Positions 9,051 through 20,200 of a DNA stretch of 20,376 nt are shown here, in pieces. Each line of letters starts with the position of its first letter. Position 1 is the first letter of the stretch. A program made the position numbers and the translations under genes. Origin of the DNA: Brachionus rotundiformis (taxonomy: Eukaryota > Rotifera > Eurotatoria > Ploima > Brachionidae). The DNA is taken from positions 1-20,376 of the forward strand of contig JAESIW010000062.1 of assembly GCA_016802295.1 (NCBI GenBank), written 5' to 3'. Below the pieces are notes generated by a model. It did no database searches, was not told where the DNA came from, and was given only the letters and a program-made list of their open reading frames with translations.

Positions 9051-9713
9051 ATGAAACAAAAAAGCCCATCAAAACGAAAAACAGCCAGCGAAAAAAGTTC
9101 AACAATCAAAAAAATACGTAAAACAATTTCAAAAAAAAAAAAGCAAACAAACAAATTTTTTGTACCAAAATATTTTATAAAAGACGACCATTCTTGTATG
9201 TCAAACGCAGTAATGAACTATTTTGGCAAACAATTTTATGAAAGCCGGGAAGACTTTGTAAAAAAGCAAGAAATCAGCTTAAAAAAGTCCAACAAGAGCG
9301 GTAAAGATCAATGGTCATCATTAGCGACAAATCATGTTTATGATCCTGATCTCGACAAATGGTACAAACGAAAACAATTATACAAATCGATGTTTGGAAA
9401 AAATATAATGCTGTTCAATGTTCGGACAATGTTAAATAGTTTATCGGATGGTAATTATCTAATTGACTATACATATCAAGGCAAGTATAGACAAGGTCAT
9501 TTGGCAACAGTGAAAAAACAAAACGGTATCTTTAAAGCCATATCCGATCAATTGTACGAAGGTGAACGACACTTGTTGCCTTACACTCAAATCGACTTAA
9601 ATTTGGAAGCAAATGTTGAGACAGACATGATAAGAATTGACAAAATTCAACCAGTGTCAGTATACAGTCTTCAAATTTGCATTTATGAAGAAAACAATAA
9701 AGATAATAATTAG
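9051..9713 (+). CDS. Probable papain-fold cysteine protease
   Basis: A 220-residue protein. The first 35 residues are almost entirely Lys, Arg, Ser and Thr, suggesting nuclear targeting. A candidate catalytic Cys sits in DDHSCMSNAVMNYFG (C49), the usual position at the start of a helix. A candidate His is in QGHLATV (H150), and FKAISDQ (D166) could supply the third residue. Cys, then about 100 residues, then His followed by a strand and an acidic residue is the layout of C39-, Josephin- and OTU-like peptidases. It does not show the classic OTU DGNC box. The gene is in the unique spacer between the inverted arms, single exon, reading right. Peptidase activity is inferred; substrates may be ubiquitin-like tags or an element protein. 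Confidence 0.55.
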   Translation: MKQKSPSKRKTASEKSSTIKKIRKTISKKKKQTNKFFVPKYFIKDDHSCMSNAVMNYFGKQFYESREDFVKKQEISLKKSNKSGKDQWSSLATNHVYDPDLDKWYKRKQLYKSMFGKNIMLFNVRTMLNSLSDGNYLIDYTYQGKYRQGHLATVKKQNGIFKAISDQLYEGERHLLPYTQIDLNLEANVETDMIRIDKIQPVSVYSLQICIYEENNKDNN

Positions 9714-9883
9714 ATTTTTCTTTAAATATTAAGTTTTTATGTTTATTGTAGATATATATTTTTGAAATAAAAATTAATTTTTTTGAAATATATTTTTGAT
9801 TTAATTTAAAAAAAATTTCTTAAAATTAATTTAAATGTTGAATAACTTTTTTCCGAGTAGGTAAACATATGTTGAAAATTTAA

Positions 9884-10165
9884 CTAAAAATAAAGTAGTA
9901 TATGTTTAATAAGAATAAAAAAAAATTTTGACATGGATAAGTAAATTGAGTGAGTAATATTGAATTGAAAAAAATTTGAATATGTTGATTGAATAGGATC
10001 ATGATTTTGGGGCCAATCTGTACAAGTTGCAAAGCTTTTTTCAGTAATTGTTTCACTTGAATTTTGCAATTGATTTTCAATGGAATTTGATTGATTTTGA
10101 TTTTTTTCATAATTATCCATAAAATCATTTAACATCTTGTTATCGAACTCTGAATTTTGGGTCAT
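9884..10165 (-). pseudogene. Gene X, right-arm copy with replaced C-terminus
   Basis: Codons 1-61 match the gene at 8274-8522, with one change (Asp in place of Tyr at residue 56). After 9982 the inverted repeat ends, and the frame runs into 32 unrelated, Phe/Ile-rich residues typical of non-coding A+T-rich DNA. It is read leftwards from ATG at 10165 and diverges from the glycoprotein at 10749. It is probably a 3'-truncated copy. Recombination between the arms could exchange which arm carries the complete gene. Confidence 0.6.
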
Positions 10166-10748
10166 TTTAAAAATAGTATCTAAATTATTTTTTAGAATTT
10201 TATTATAAAGAAATAAATATTCATATTTATATTGTTTATTAATGATTAAATCTTTCTTTGTTAATTAAGAAACATTACTATTTATTTCTCCTTTGTTTTA
10301 AAGTCCCTCCCCCTTTTTACTTAATAGATAATAAAAAAGATAAAATCATTATTTACATTTTACAAATATAAGTGTTAAAAGCTTTATACCATCAAATTTG
10401 ACAAAAGATTAAAGATATAATCATAAATCGATTTAGATTAAAAAATAAAACAATAAACACATTTCAATAAAATTTTATTATCTAAAGAATTTTAAAAGCG
10501 TTAAATGAAAAAATCAAAAATTAAAAATAAATTCCTTTTAGGTAATTTTTTTTCTTAACTTCTTTAATATGTTTGACTTGGTAAACTCAATTCTTTTTTT
10601 CATATTTGATTTTAATTTTAATTTTTTAAAAATGTAAACTCAAACATTAATTCATTTAAGATTTCCTTTTTGTTTTATTTTTCTAATTAAATATTCTAAA
10701 TATTTAGATTTAAAAAAAAAGTTAAAATCTCTTTAAAAAAAAAATCAA
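10166..10748. promoter_or_regulatory. Divergent intergenic region (right arm)
   Basis: Mirror copy of 7691-8273, with the same G/C-rich tract (CCCTCCCCC near 10307) and the same motifs. It presumably drives gene X leftwards and the glycoprotein rightwards. Confidence 0.45.
10701..10710 (+). promoter_or_regulatory. TATTTAGATT motif upstream of the glycoprotein
   Basis: Differs from AATTTAGATA at its first and last bases, 38 bases before the ATG at 10749. It overlaps a small palindrome CTAAATATTTAG. The mirror copy is at 7729-7738. Confidence 0.3.
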
Positions 10749-12572
10749 ATGAATAATTTTTTCTTCATTCGGTTGATATTGATAGCATTTTATTTTAATC
10801 GTTTAAATTGTGATCAAAATGAAATCATAGGCGAATTTAAATTGTGCCATGTTAATTCAAATATTAATATGTTAAATTTTAATACAAATTGTTTTCGTCA
10901 AAGCCAAAAAGAAATTAACGATCATATAAAAAGTATTGATATAAAAAGTATTGACATGGCGTTCGTGTTTTCAAAGCATAATTTCGTACTAGAGACAACA
11001 GGCGCCGAATGTAAAATGATAATTCGAAAGTATCGGTTTAGTAAAGACTTTTTGTTTAATAAATATGTTCAAAACGACATTGAAGAAATAAAATTGTCAA
11101 AACATGACTGTAACAAAATGAATTTGGAAAAAAAGTGTGGCGACTTAACTCAATCGTTCGATATGCAATGTTCTGGTATAAAAAATAAAACATGTTGGTT
11201 TAGTCAAAATATTGAAGAAGAATTTCCTTTTTACTTTGGAACAATCGAAAAAAGATTTTTCGAATGTCATTTAAGCGAAAAAATCGTCTTGGCTCAAAAT
11301 AAAAATCAAAATATTTTTCATAATTCAATTAGACCATGCTTTGCTCAAGATGGCTTTTGCTTATTGCCACAAAGTACAGTTATTTGGAATTCAAATGAAA
11401 TAAGAAATTGTCCCTATGAACGATTAATTCACCTAAACGATCTTGAAAAAACTTATGACTGGAATGATATAATTGTTGAATCGGTTAGCGAAAATTATCT
11501 TTTTAAACTAAACAAAAAAATAAACGATTGTGACATTGATTTTTATCTAACATCAGAAGGACTATATTTATCGTTTTATAATCGAAAAAATTTGGAATTA
11601 AAAAAAAAATTAGAAAATTTACATCAGTCCAAGTATTCAATCAATCATTTTTATGATAGCGATAAAAATGACCTTATAATTTCAGAAAATGATTATAGAA
11701 TGAATCGTTTAGACAATAAAATAGAACAATTGCAATGTACTATGTTATTAAATTCAATTAGACAAAACCTTCATTTACGAGATAAGTTTTTGTTTCTGAA
11801 TAAAATGGGTAATTTTTCAAAATTTTTTATTTAAAATAAATTAAAAAATTAATAAAATTCTCAAGGAAAACAAGATTTTATTTTTTATTTAAATAATGGT
11901 CAGGCATTTTTGCCAATTTGTTCAAATGTTTCAAGTATACGCATTCAGAACTATTCAATTCAAAATACATGCACAAAACAAATACCAATTGAATATAAAT
12001 TGGACAAAACTAATGATTTCAAAAAAGGTTTTATACGAGAAAATAATATAATTACCCAATACTCGTCTGAAGCAATTGAATGCAAGCAATCTCTCATTAT
12101 AAAAGATTCAAATGATACAAGTTTTCTACTCAAAAAGATACAAAATCAAATATATCTTTCAAAATTAGATCATCATTTAACAGATTTTAGATTGACTCTC
12201 GGTCATGCAAAAAATCTATTCTTTCATCATTCGTATTTAGTCAATGGAAGTGATTTAATCGAACAATTGAATGAATTCTTAATCGGTAATTCGAACTTTG
12301 ATTTACAACCAAATAGTGATCCGAATACAATTAAATTCAGCTCATTTTTTGATAAACAAGTTAAAAAAATTAACAATGATCCATTACAAACAATTACAGC
12401 ATCAATTTCAAATGGCCTATCAAATTTTTTTTCCAGCATTTGGAATAAGATAATATTTTTTTTTTTTTCAATTGTTTTTCTTTTTATTTTTCTAATAATT
12501 ATATATGTTCTTTTAGTTAAATATGATAAATTTAAAAAGCAAAAAAAAAATACAAACATTGATTTTGTTTAA
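10749..12572 (+). CDS. Virus-like type I membrane glycoprotein, right-arm copy
   Basis: Exons 10749-11808 and 11866-12572 with a 57-base GT-AG intron. This join keeps the frame, whereas the nearer AG at 11903 does not. The predicted length is 588 residues. A signal peptide covers about residues 1-20. The large ectodomain is Cys-rich, including a G-x-C-LLPQ...VIW...CPYE cluster near residues 205-228, and has several N-x-S/T sites (for example NKT, NVS, NYS, NDT, NGS). A 23-residue membrane segment near 549-571 precedes a 17-residue basic tail. This is the plan of a viral envelope fusion protein. The Cys/Trp cluster recalls glycoproteins of negative-strand RNA viruses (chuvirus or rhabdovirus type), but I cannot confirm a family. 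It lies 123 bases before the USP gene on the same strand. A captured cell-surface receptor is the main alternative. Confidence 0.75.
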
Positions 12573-12636
12573 TATTTCTTTTTTTATTTGACAACATTTT
12601 CTATTTTATTTTATATTTTTAATATTTTTTCAAATA

Positions 12637-12646
12637 AATTTAGATA
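12637..12646 (+). promoter_or_regulatory. AATTTAGATA motif upstream of the USP-Helentron unit
   Basis: Exact 10-base motif, 49 bases before the USP ATG and in the gap after the glycoprotein stop. The mirror copy before the truncated USP is at 5793-5802. If functional, it would drive the USP and the Helitron protein together. Confidence 0.4.
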
Positions 12647-12695
12647 TTTAACTTAATAAACTAAATCGAAAAAAACAATCTGCAATTTGAAAAAA

Positions 12696-14223
12696 ATGGC
12701 AAAACAATTATCATTGAACAAGGTTAAATTTTTGAATCAATTGGTAAGAACTAGCAATGTGGTCAGTTCAACTTTTGTCTATGACAATTCATCATGGTTT
12801 GTTGGTCGTCCAATTTCAAATCTTTTCAACACGTGTTATATTGGTTCAATCATTCAATGTTTAAACCCATTTGAACAAGTATTGAAAAAACTAATCGAAC
12901 ACAAGTATCAACATGAGAGTGTCTACATGGAAAAAGACTATGAGCTTTTGAAGTTCTATGTTGAATTTTTGTACAATGGTTTGAACAAAAGAAAAAATCC
13001 AAAGGAAAAACAATATCGAAATTTACAATGTTCATTTTTCGACAAGTTATTCGAATCGGATTTGAAAGATTACTTTCAACAATATGAACAAAACGATGCT
13101 CACGAATTTTTATTACAATTCATTGAATATGTCGATAATTGTATTATTGAAATTGAAATTGGTAAACGTGGCCTTAGACCAAATGAAAATTTGTCAAATA
13201 TACATGATATACATGAAATGTACAAAAAAACTCACAATTTAATGAGTAAAAGTTTTGTTTTCAACACAATTCAAACAATGGTATGCAATCAAAATAGTTT
13301 ACATGAAAAACGTATCGAGTCTACAAATATATGTCTCCAGCTCCCAGTTAATACTGATTCAAAAACAATCGAAGACTGTTTAAAATTATATTTTGACAAT
13401 GAAATAATCGAAAATCTCAAATGTAACCAATGTAATTGTCAACAATCATTCAGAAGTGAAACAAAAATTTCGAAAATAAATCAAAATTTTGTTATCATGT
13501 TGAATAGATTTAAAGTAAAGTTATATTTTTTTTATCTTTTAATTTATTATTATTAATAATTAATTTTATTTAATAGAGTGATCAATATGGAAATGTTGAA
13601 AAAATTGCCAATTTTATTGAGTTTAATGAAAGTCTTAATTTAACTCAATATTGTTCAATTGAAATTGATAACATTCCAACATCAAATGATATTAAATATC
13701 AATTGAAATCAATTTGTTTTCATTTGGGTGATTCTCCAAAATCTGGTCACATAACATGTAAATTTATTTTTATTTACATTTTATTTATTCTAATTAACTT
13801 TTTTTAGCTTTGGTTAAATGTGACAAAACATCTCAATGGTACTATTTTGACGATGAATGTGTTGAGCAATTTTCAACTCTAAACGAATTTTTTCGAGTTA
13901 AACGACAATCAAGCCAATCATATATTCTATTTTATGAATTGAAAAATAATTTTGATTCGAATTCAATAGAAAATGTTTCACGAATTCGAATCGAATCAAT
14001 AACAAATGATAATACATCCGTTATTACAATTGATTCAAATTCAACCATTATTCTATCAAAAAGTGAAACAATGAATTCAATTATGAGTGTCGATTCAGTC
14101 AAAGAGCAGAATAAAAATATTCAAGATGCTCATTATGAATCAATGATAGATGAATCGAACGATGAAATTTCAAACAATGTCTGCGAATTAAACAATTCGT
14201 CAAGTAAAAGTTTAAGTAGATAA
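12696..14223 (+). CDS. Ubiquitin-specific protease (USP/C19 family), intact copy
   Basis: Deubiquitinase-type cysteine peptidase of about 471 residues. Exons are 12696-13514, 13577-13757 and 13808-14223, with GT-AG introns of 62 and 50 bases. The Cys box is NTCYIGSIIQCLN (C47). NDAHEF (D134-F138) matches the QQDAxEF box, and FVIMLNRFK closes exon 1. A CNQCNC cluster (C243-C248) may be the remains of a zinc ribbon. The His box is SGHIT (H331), followed by QWYYFDDE (D348/D349) and YILFY, the usual family end. The ATG at 12696 is used; an upstream TTG is not. About 110 Ser/Asn-rich residues follow the catalytic domain. The stop is in frame with the Helitron protein seven codons later, so the two may be one unit. 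It could remove ubiquitin from the transposase or host factors. Confidence 0.85.
14221..14223 (+). other. Single in-frame TAA between USP and Helitron frames
   Basis: The last USP exon and the Helitron frame are the same reading frame. After TAA come six sense codons (GAA TAC AAG CGA TCA TGG) and then the ATG at 14242. An out-of-frame ATG at 14238 reads only four codons before a stop. No intron signal removes the TAA convincingly. Options are readthrough, reinitiation, a recent nonsense mutation in a former fusion gene, or a sequencing error. Confidence 0.8.
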
Positions 14224-14241
14224 GAATACAAGCGATCATGG

Positions 14242-17200
14242 ATGGAAAATAAACGTAAAGATCCAAATTATCGTTCAAAAGAAAGAACAATTCAAAAATT
14301 AACAAAACAAAGAACTCGAGAAAATCTTCTTGAAAAACAAAAAGAACAAATTAAAAATACAATTCAACATCAAATTAGACGTGAAGACCAAAATTACAGA
14401 TCCCGTGAGCAATCAAGAAATACTAGCGAGCATCAAATTAGACGTGAAGACCAAAATTACAGATCCCGTGAGCAATCTAGAAATACTACTGAGCATCAAA
14501 TTAGACGTGAAGACCAAAATTACAGATCCCGTGAGCAATCTAGAAATACTACTGAGCATCAAATTAGACGTGAAGACCCAATTTATAGATCAGACGAACA
14601 AGCAGCAAATACAATCGAGCATAGAATTAGAAGAGAAAGTGTTGAATATAAATCCTGTGAACAACAAAGAAATACAAATGAACATCGTGCAAGAAGAGAA
14701 AGTGTTGAATATAGATCAAAAGAACAGAGGTTAGATACATTAAGAAAAGCTCATAAAAGAACAGAACAAAACCATTTAATCGATATATATGAAGAAGGCG
14801 TAAAAAATGGTCCATCATTTGTTTGCGTTTGTTGTGGAGGAATATTTTTTAAACGAACAGTGGAAAAATTTTCTCTTAAATCAAATAACAATTTATTTCA
14901 TTTGATATTCAACGTAGATATAAAATCAATGTGTGGATATTATTGGATATGTGTTACATGCAACAAATATGTTAAACAAAATAACATACCAACATTGGCA
15001 TTATCCAATGGTTTAAGTTTTCCACGAATACCAGATCAAATAAAATGTTTAAACGATTTAGAAGAAAGACTTTGCTCACCAAGATTGCCATTTATTCGTA
15101 TCAAAGAGCTTGTTAATTGGGATCGACAACAAAAAATAGTTGGCAATATAGTTAATGTGCCAATTGATACGGAAAAAACATTGGACATTTTACCAAGAGA
15201 ATTTAACGATTCGGAGACAATTCAACTTGTTCTAAAACGACGTATGGACTATAACAAAGCATATAGATTCGACAAAATAAGACCATATGTACTATTGAAT
15301 GCAATTAAATACTTAATCGAACGACCATTATTTAAAGAAAATAAAATAAAATTATCGACAGTATGGTTCGAAAATCATAAACATATTGAATGTATTGATT
15401 TAACCGAAGATTTTATTGTAAACAATGAAGATTCTAAGTTGCCCGAATTAAATGATAATATTGATAATAATCAACTTGATGAGCAAATCAACATAAATAA
15501 CGAACCAGAAGAAAATGATGATGAAAATGCTGAATATTTGCAACAAATAATAGAAGCACAACAAACATTATTAGTTGATAACAATGATTTGATAAAGACA
15601 ATTGCACCAGGAGAAGGTCTACAACCAAGATCAATACTATCCGATAAAGATTGTGAAGAGTTAACCTTCTTAAAAATATATGGTGGTGAAAAATATCAAA
15701 CAAAAATTCAACTCAAATATGGTATGAGATGTAAGTCGGAATTTCGTAGATTTGATCGTCGTTGTGCCGAAGACATAAATAAAATATTTTTCTCTTACAA
15801 AAAACTTGTAGGCAAAAAATTAAACGCCGCAATTGATACTTGCTTGAGAAAAACAAAAGACATTGAATCGATGACAGCTCGCGATGCATTAAACAAACAA
15901 AAAATAAACGATTTAATAGTTCGTAATGAAGCACAAATGTTTTTAAGAACAATTCGTTCAAGTCCTCAATATTGGGAGTGGAAAAAAATGGAAATAAACG
16001 CCATGATTAGACAATTGGGTTGTCCAACATTTTTTATAACATTGAGTCCGGCCGAAATAGATTGGGACGAGTTAATTATTATACTAGTCAAAACACTGGA
16101 AGGACGATACTTAAAAGACGATGAATTGAAGCAAATTTCGAGACAAAAGCGAATTGAACTTGTTAGCCGTGATCCGATTACAGTTGCTCGATATTTTGAA
16201 AATAGAATGGGTGAATTGTTAAAATATATGTTCAATCCATACGGTCCATTCAAAGAAAATCCAGTTATCGATTACTTTTGGCGTGTTGAATTTCAAAATC
16301 GCGGTAGTCCACATATACATTTAATTTGTTGGAACAAAGAAGCTCCATTGTACGAAGAAGACAATTTCGAATCAAAATCAAAGTGTTCGCAATTTATTGA
16401 CAATTATATAAAATGTAATCGTGGTGAAAACAATTTAGTAATCGAAGATGAATACAATAATCGTAATCAATTATTGCAACAAATTTCATTAAAATATCAA
16501 ATACATGTACACAAAGATAATTGTAAATATACAGATGATTATGGCAATAAAATGTGTAAATATGGTTTTCCATGGCCAATATTGAACAAGACTCACATTT
16601 TAGAACCAATGAAAACAAATCACAAAGACTTTGGCAAGTCGTACGAAAATTTTGTGATTATTCGAGACAAATTAAATGAAATAAACGAAAAATTCAAACG
16701 TAATAATCAATATTCAATTAGTTATGAAGAATTTCTAGATTCGATTAATCTAAGCGAACATTTGTATTTGACTGCATTGTCGAGTTCAATTAAGAGAACG
16801 ACGGTCTTTTTGAAGCGTTCATCCAAAGATTTGATGATAAATTCGTACAATAAACAAATCTATGTTAGACATCGAGCCAATATGGATATTCAATTTATCA
16901 CTGATCCATATGGAGCGGCAGCGTATGTTTCGGCATATATGCTCAAATCAAATGCATCAATGTCACGACTATTGAAGAATACAGTCGAAGAAGTAATACA
17001 TGGCAATTTGAGTGTAAAACAACGTTTAATCAAAGTTGCCAATAAATTCAACAATTGTTCGGAGATCTCAGCACAAGAATGTGCTTATACACTTTTGAGT
17101 ATGCCAGTATCGAGAACATCACGCGAAACTATATATGTAAACACATTTCCATCTAAAGAAAGAAATGTAATACTCAAAGAAGATCGATATTTGGAAGTAT

Positions 17201-20200
17201 TAAATCCAGAGTCGAGAAATATATTTCGTGCAGGTATATTGGAACATTATGTTAATAGGCCACAATCAATCGACAATATGTGTTTAGCCGAGTTTGCCAC
17301 AAACTATGATTATCTATCAAAAGAGAGAGCAAAAAATCCAAATGATTTAACACGTGTTGGACAATTTCAACCGGACGATGACGAACATTTAGACGAAGAT
17401 GATTTTAATACGCATTATGTCGACGAAAATGTTCAAAATGAATCGAATAGTAATTTAATTAAATTACTAAAAAATGATGGATTTATCAAAACACGTAACA
17501 AATGTAAAATAATTCGTTATAAACGTTACAATCGTGTAAAAGATCCAAAAAATTATTATCGAGTCGAATTGATGTTATTTTATCCGTGGCGAAACGAAAA
17601 ATCGGACGTTGAATTACGAGATCCATTCGAAAAATTTGAAAAAAATAAATCAATTATTGCTCAAAATCATGCTCTATTTGAATCAGTTGTTGCCGAAGAA
17701 TTTGACAAAGCACAAAACGAAATTGAACTAGCAATACAAGAGCATTATGAACAAATTGTTGAAGATTACGTCGAAAGATTAAACGAAGCGAATGAAAATT
17801 TAATTACAAACGCAAACGAAGCTCAAAATGAAGAATACGAAGATGAATTTGGCTATCATGCAGTATTACACGATGACATACACAATATTCAAAGTATGTT
17901 GAATACAAATACTGACACGATTACATTGCCCAAGTCTATGAACAATGAAGAATATTCAATACTAATGAAATCATTGAATCGTATTCAACATAAATATTTG
18001 GTCAATTTTATTGATTGTGTTCGATCGAATAAGCCATTCTATCATTTTATTAGTGGCGGCGCTGGTACTGGCAAATCACATTTGATCAAATCGTTGTATC
18101 AAACATTTATACGAATAAACGATGTGAATAGAACTGATCCGAATGCGAGAACAATTCTTTTATCGGCATTTACTGGCAAAGCAGCATTTAACATTAAAGG
18201 TTCAACATTGCATTCGTTATTTCATTTGCCAATACATTCAAATAAATTGGAAAGAATGTCTGAGAAATTGTTAGCACGTGTCCGTCGTTCGCTCGATAAA
18301 ATTAGTCTATTAATAATCGATGAAATATCAATGGTCGGAGCTAATCTATTCTCAAAATTAAATCAACGACTAATGCAAATAATGGACAATGATAAACCAT
18401 TCGGTAATATATCAATTGTAGTTGTTGGCGATTTAAATCAAATATGTCCAGTACAAGATGGTTGGATTTTCGAAAGAGCAAAAGGTATGAATGGCTATTC
18501 AATACTTGCTGGTGAAATGTTGTGGCAAAAATTTGAATTTTTGGAACTAAAAGAAATAATGAGACAACGTGACGATGCTATATTTGCCGAAGCGTTAAAT
18601 ACATTGGGCAATAAAGGTGTTATTGGTTTGAGCGATGAACAAGTGCGTATGTTCAATTCACGCATAGTAGACATAGATGAAATACCTCAAGAAGCAATAT
18701 GTGTCATACATTCGAATAAAGGTGTTGAACAATACAATGAATACAAATTGAAGACAATGCCCGGTGAATTGATTGAAAATAGAGCAATTGATTTGGCAAT
18801 GGGCAAAGACAAAAATTCGAATCGTGCAAAAAATTTAGTTGCAAGCATTAGAAACGAATCGGATATCAATAAAACGTGTTCAATGCCAACGCTATTACGA
18901 TTCAAATTAAATTGTAAATATATGATAACAACTAATTTGAAGACAAACGATGGTCTTGTAAATGGTGCAGTTGGTATACTAAGACATTTAGTGTATACAA
19001 AAAATAAAACAAATGAAAAACCATTGATTAAACGTGTATACATGGAATTTGAAGACAAAGATGTTGGAAAAATGACTCGAAATAGTAATGATCAATTGAA
19101 ATGGAGCAAAAATGATTTGTCAACATTACGCAATTCATCGAATATAGATATAAACAATCTAACAGTACTTGAATATGAACAACAAACTGTTAAAAGACCA
19201 AAATGTGTTGGTAATGAACAATATCATGTTGATCGTAAGCAATTTACACTTGTCGAATGTGAATCAATGACAATACACAAATCGCAGGGTCAATCGTACA
19301 ATTGTGTTGCTGTCAATATTGGTGAACCATTAAAACGTTCATTATTGTATGTAGCTCTTAGTCGTGCAACAAAATTAAATGCACTTTATTTGTATGGTAG
19401 TAAATCAATTGAGTCGGCACGTGTTCAACGTTTGTCAAGAGAAAAACGTGAAAATGAATTGAACTATTTTGAAAAAAATGATCCTGTCCGTATCGAAATA
19501 AATCGACTAAGATCACAAGTTCAATTAACTAATCGATATAAATTTTTAGATTACGATAATTGTATTTCGAATGATTCAACGAAAAGTTTAAAATTTATTG
19601 TACAAAATATACAATCGTTCAATGCAAATATGGATAAATTGAAAAACGATTTCGGATACAAACAAGCAGACATTATTTTTCTAAACGAATGTCACAATAA
19701 AAAATCTAATCGAATAATTGCAAATCGATTCATGAATGATATGAATTATGATTTAGTTTATTATTCGTATGCAAATGAAACAAATTCGTCAAATGGTCAA
19801 CTATGTTTAATTAGAAACAATTTAGTCGATAAAATTCAATTGTTAGCTCATAACGCAAACAATTCAAATTTTGAATATACAAACACAAGTCAATTGAACA
19901 AATGTGTCGAATTGAGTTTGTTTGCATACAATAAAAGTTTATATTTTCTAAATGTATACAAACATCCAAAATGTGATGATGACAAATTTCTAATCGAACT
20001 AGAACAATTTATTAATCAAAATTGTAATTTTCTTTCATCGGATCAATTGTTGGTATTTGGCGACTTTAATATAGATTTTAATTTGATAACAAAGAAAAAA
20101 TATCTCAATTATATTTATGAGAAAATTGGATTAATACCGACACTAGCAAATGTAAAAACATTTAATAACAAGTCTCAATTGGATTGGTGTTTTGCGCTCA

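Larger units (their letters stand above)
9982..13584. repeat. Right arm of the 3.6-kb inverted repeat
   Basis: A 3603-base partner of 4856-8457. Coordinates mirror around a sum of 18439 up to about 12572, and 18440 beyond about 12696, because of one extra base in the A-run before the USP start. The outer end is at TGATCA (13579-13584). From there this copy continues into the rest of USP exon 2, whereas the left copy switches to a GGGGTTAGGG-type sequence on its coding strand. Confidence 0.95.

Noticed and set aside
9051..9713. Classic OTU protease assignment, as often found in Helitrons
   Set aside because: The DGNC-type catalytic box is absent, and spacing to the candidate His fits several papain-like families. 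A general call is safer.
9884..9981. True C-terminus of gene X in the right-arm frame
   Set aside because: The 32 residues are Phe/Ile-rich and lie beyond the repeat boundary, unlike the charged, Trp-containing end of the left copy.
12227..12559. Minus-strand frame of 110 codons (and its mirror at 5880-6212)
   Set aside because: Antisense shadow of the second glycoprotein exon, with low-complexity Lys/Phe composition from A/T runs.
11904..12572. Second glycoprotein exon starting at the AG at 11903
   Set aside because: Using that AG after the GT at 11809 breaks the frame. The AG at 11864-11865 keeps the frame and adds a plausible coding stretch.
12687..12695. USP start at an upstream TTG
   Set aside because: The left-arm copy differs exactly here, and eukaryotic translation would use the ATG at 12696, shared by both arms.
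12850..13035. Minus-strand frame of 61 codons inside USP exon 1 (mirror at 5405-5590)
   Set aside because: Antisense to a clear USP exon with conserved catalytic motifs; no features of its own.
14330..14734. Open frame of 134 codons overlapping the start of the Helitron gene
   Set aside because: It is a shifted reading of the 63-bp repeats; a period divisible by three keeps all frames open. The main frame has the Helitron domain.
15488..16618. Several minus-strand frames of 71-95 codons within the Helitron gene
   Set aside because: Shadows of the long coding frame, rich in Leu, Phe and His as expected from antisense of this codon usage.
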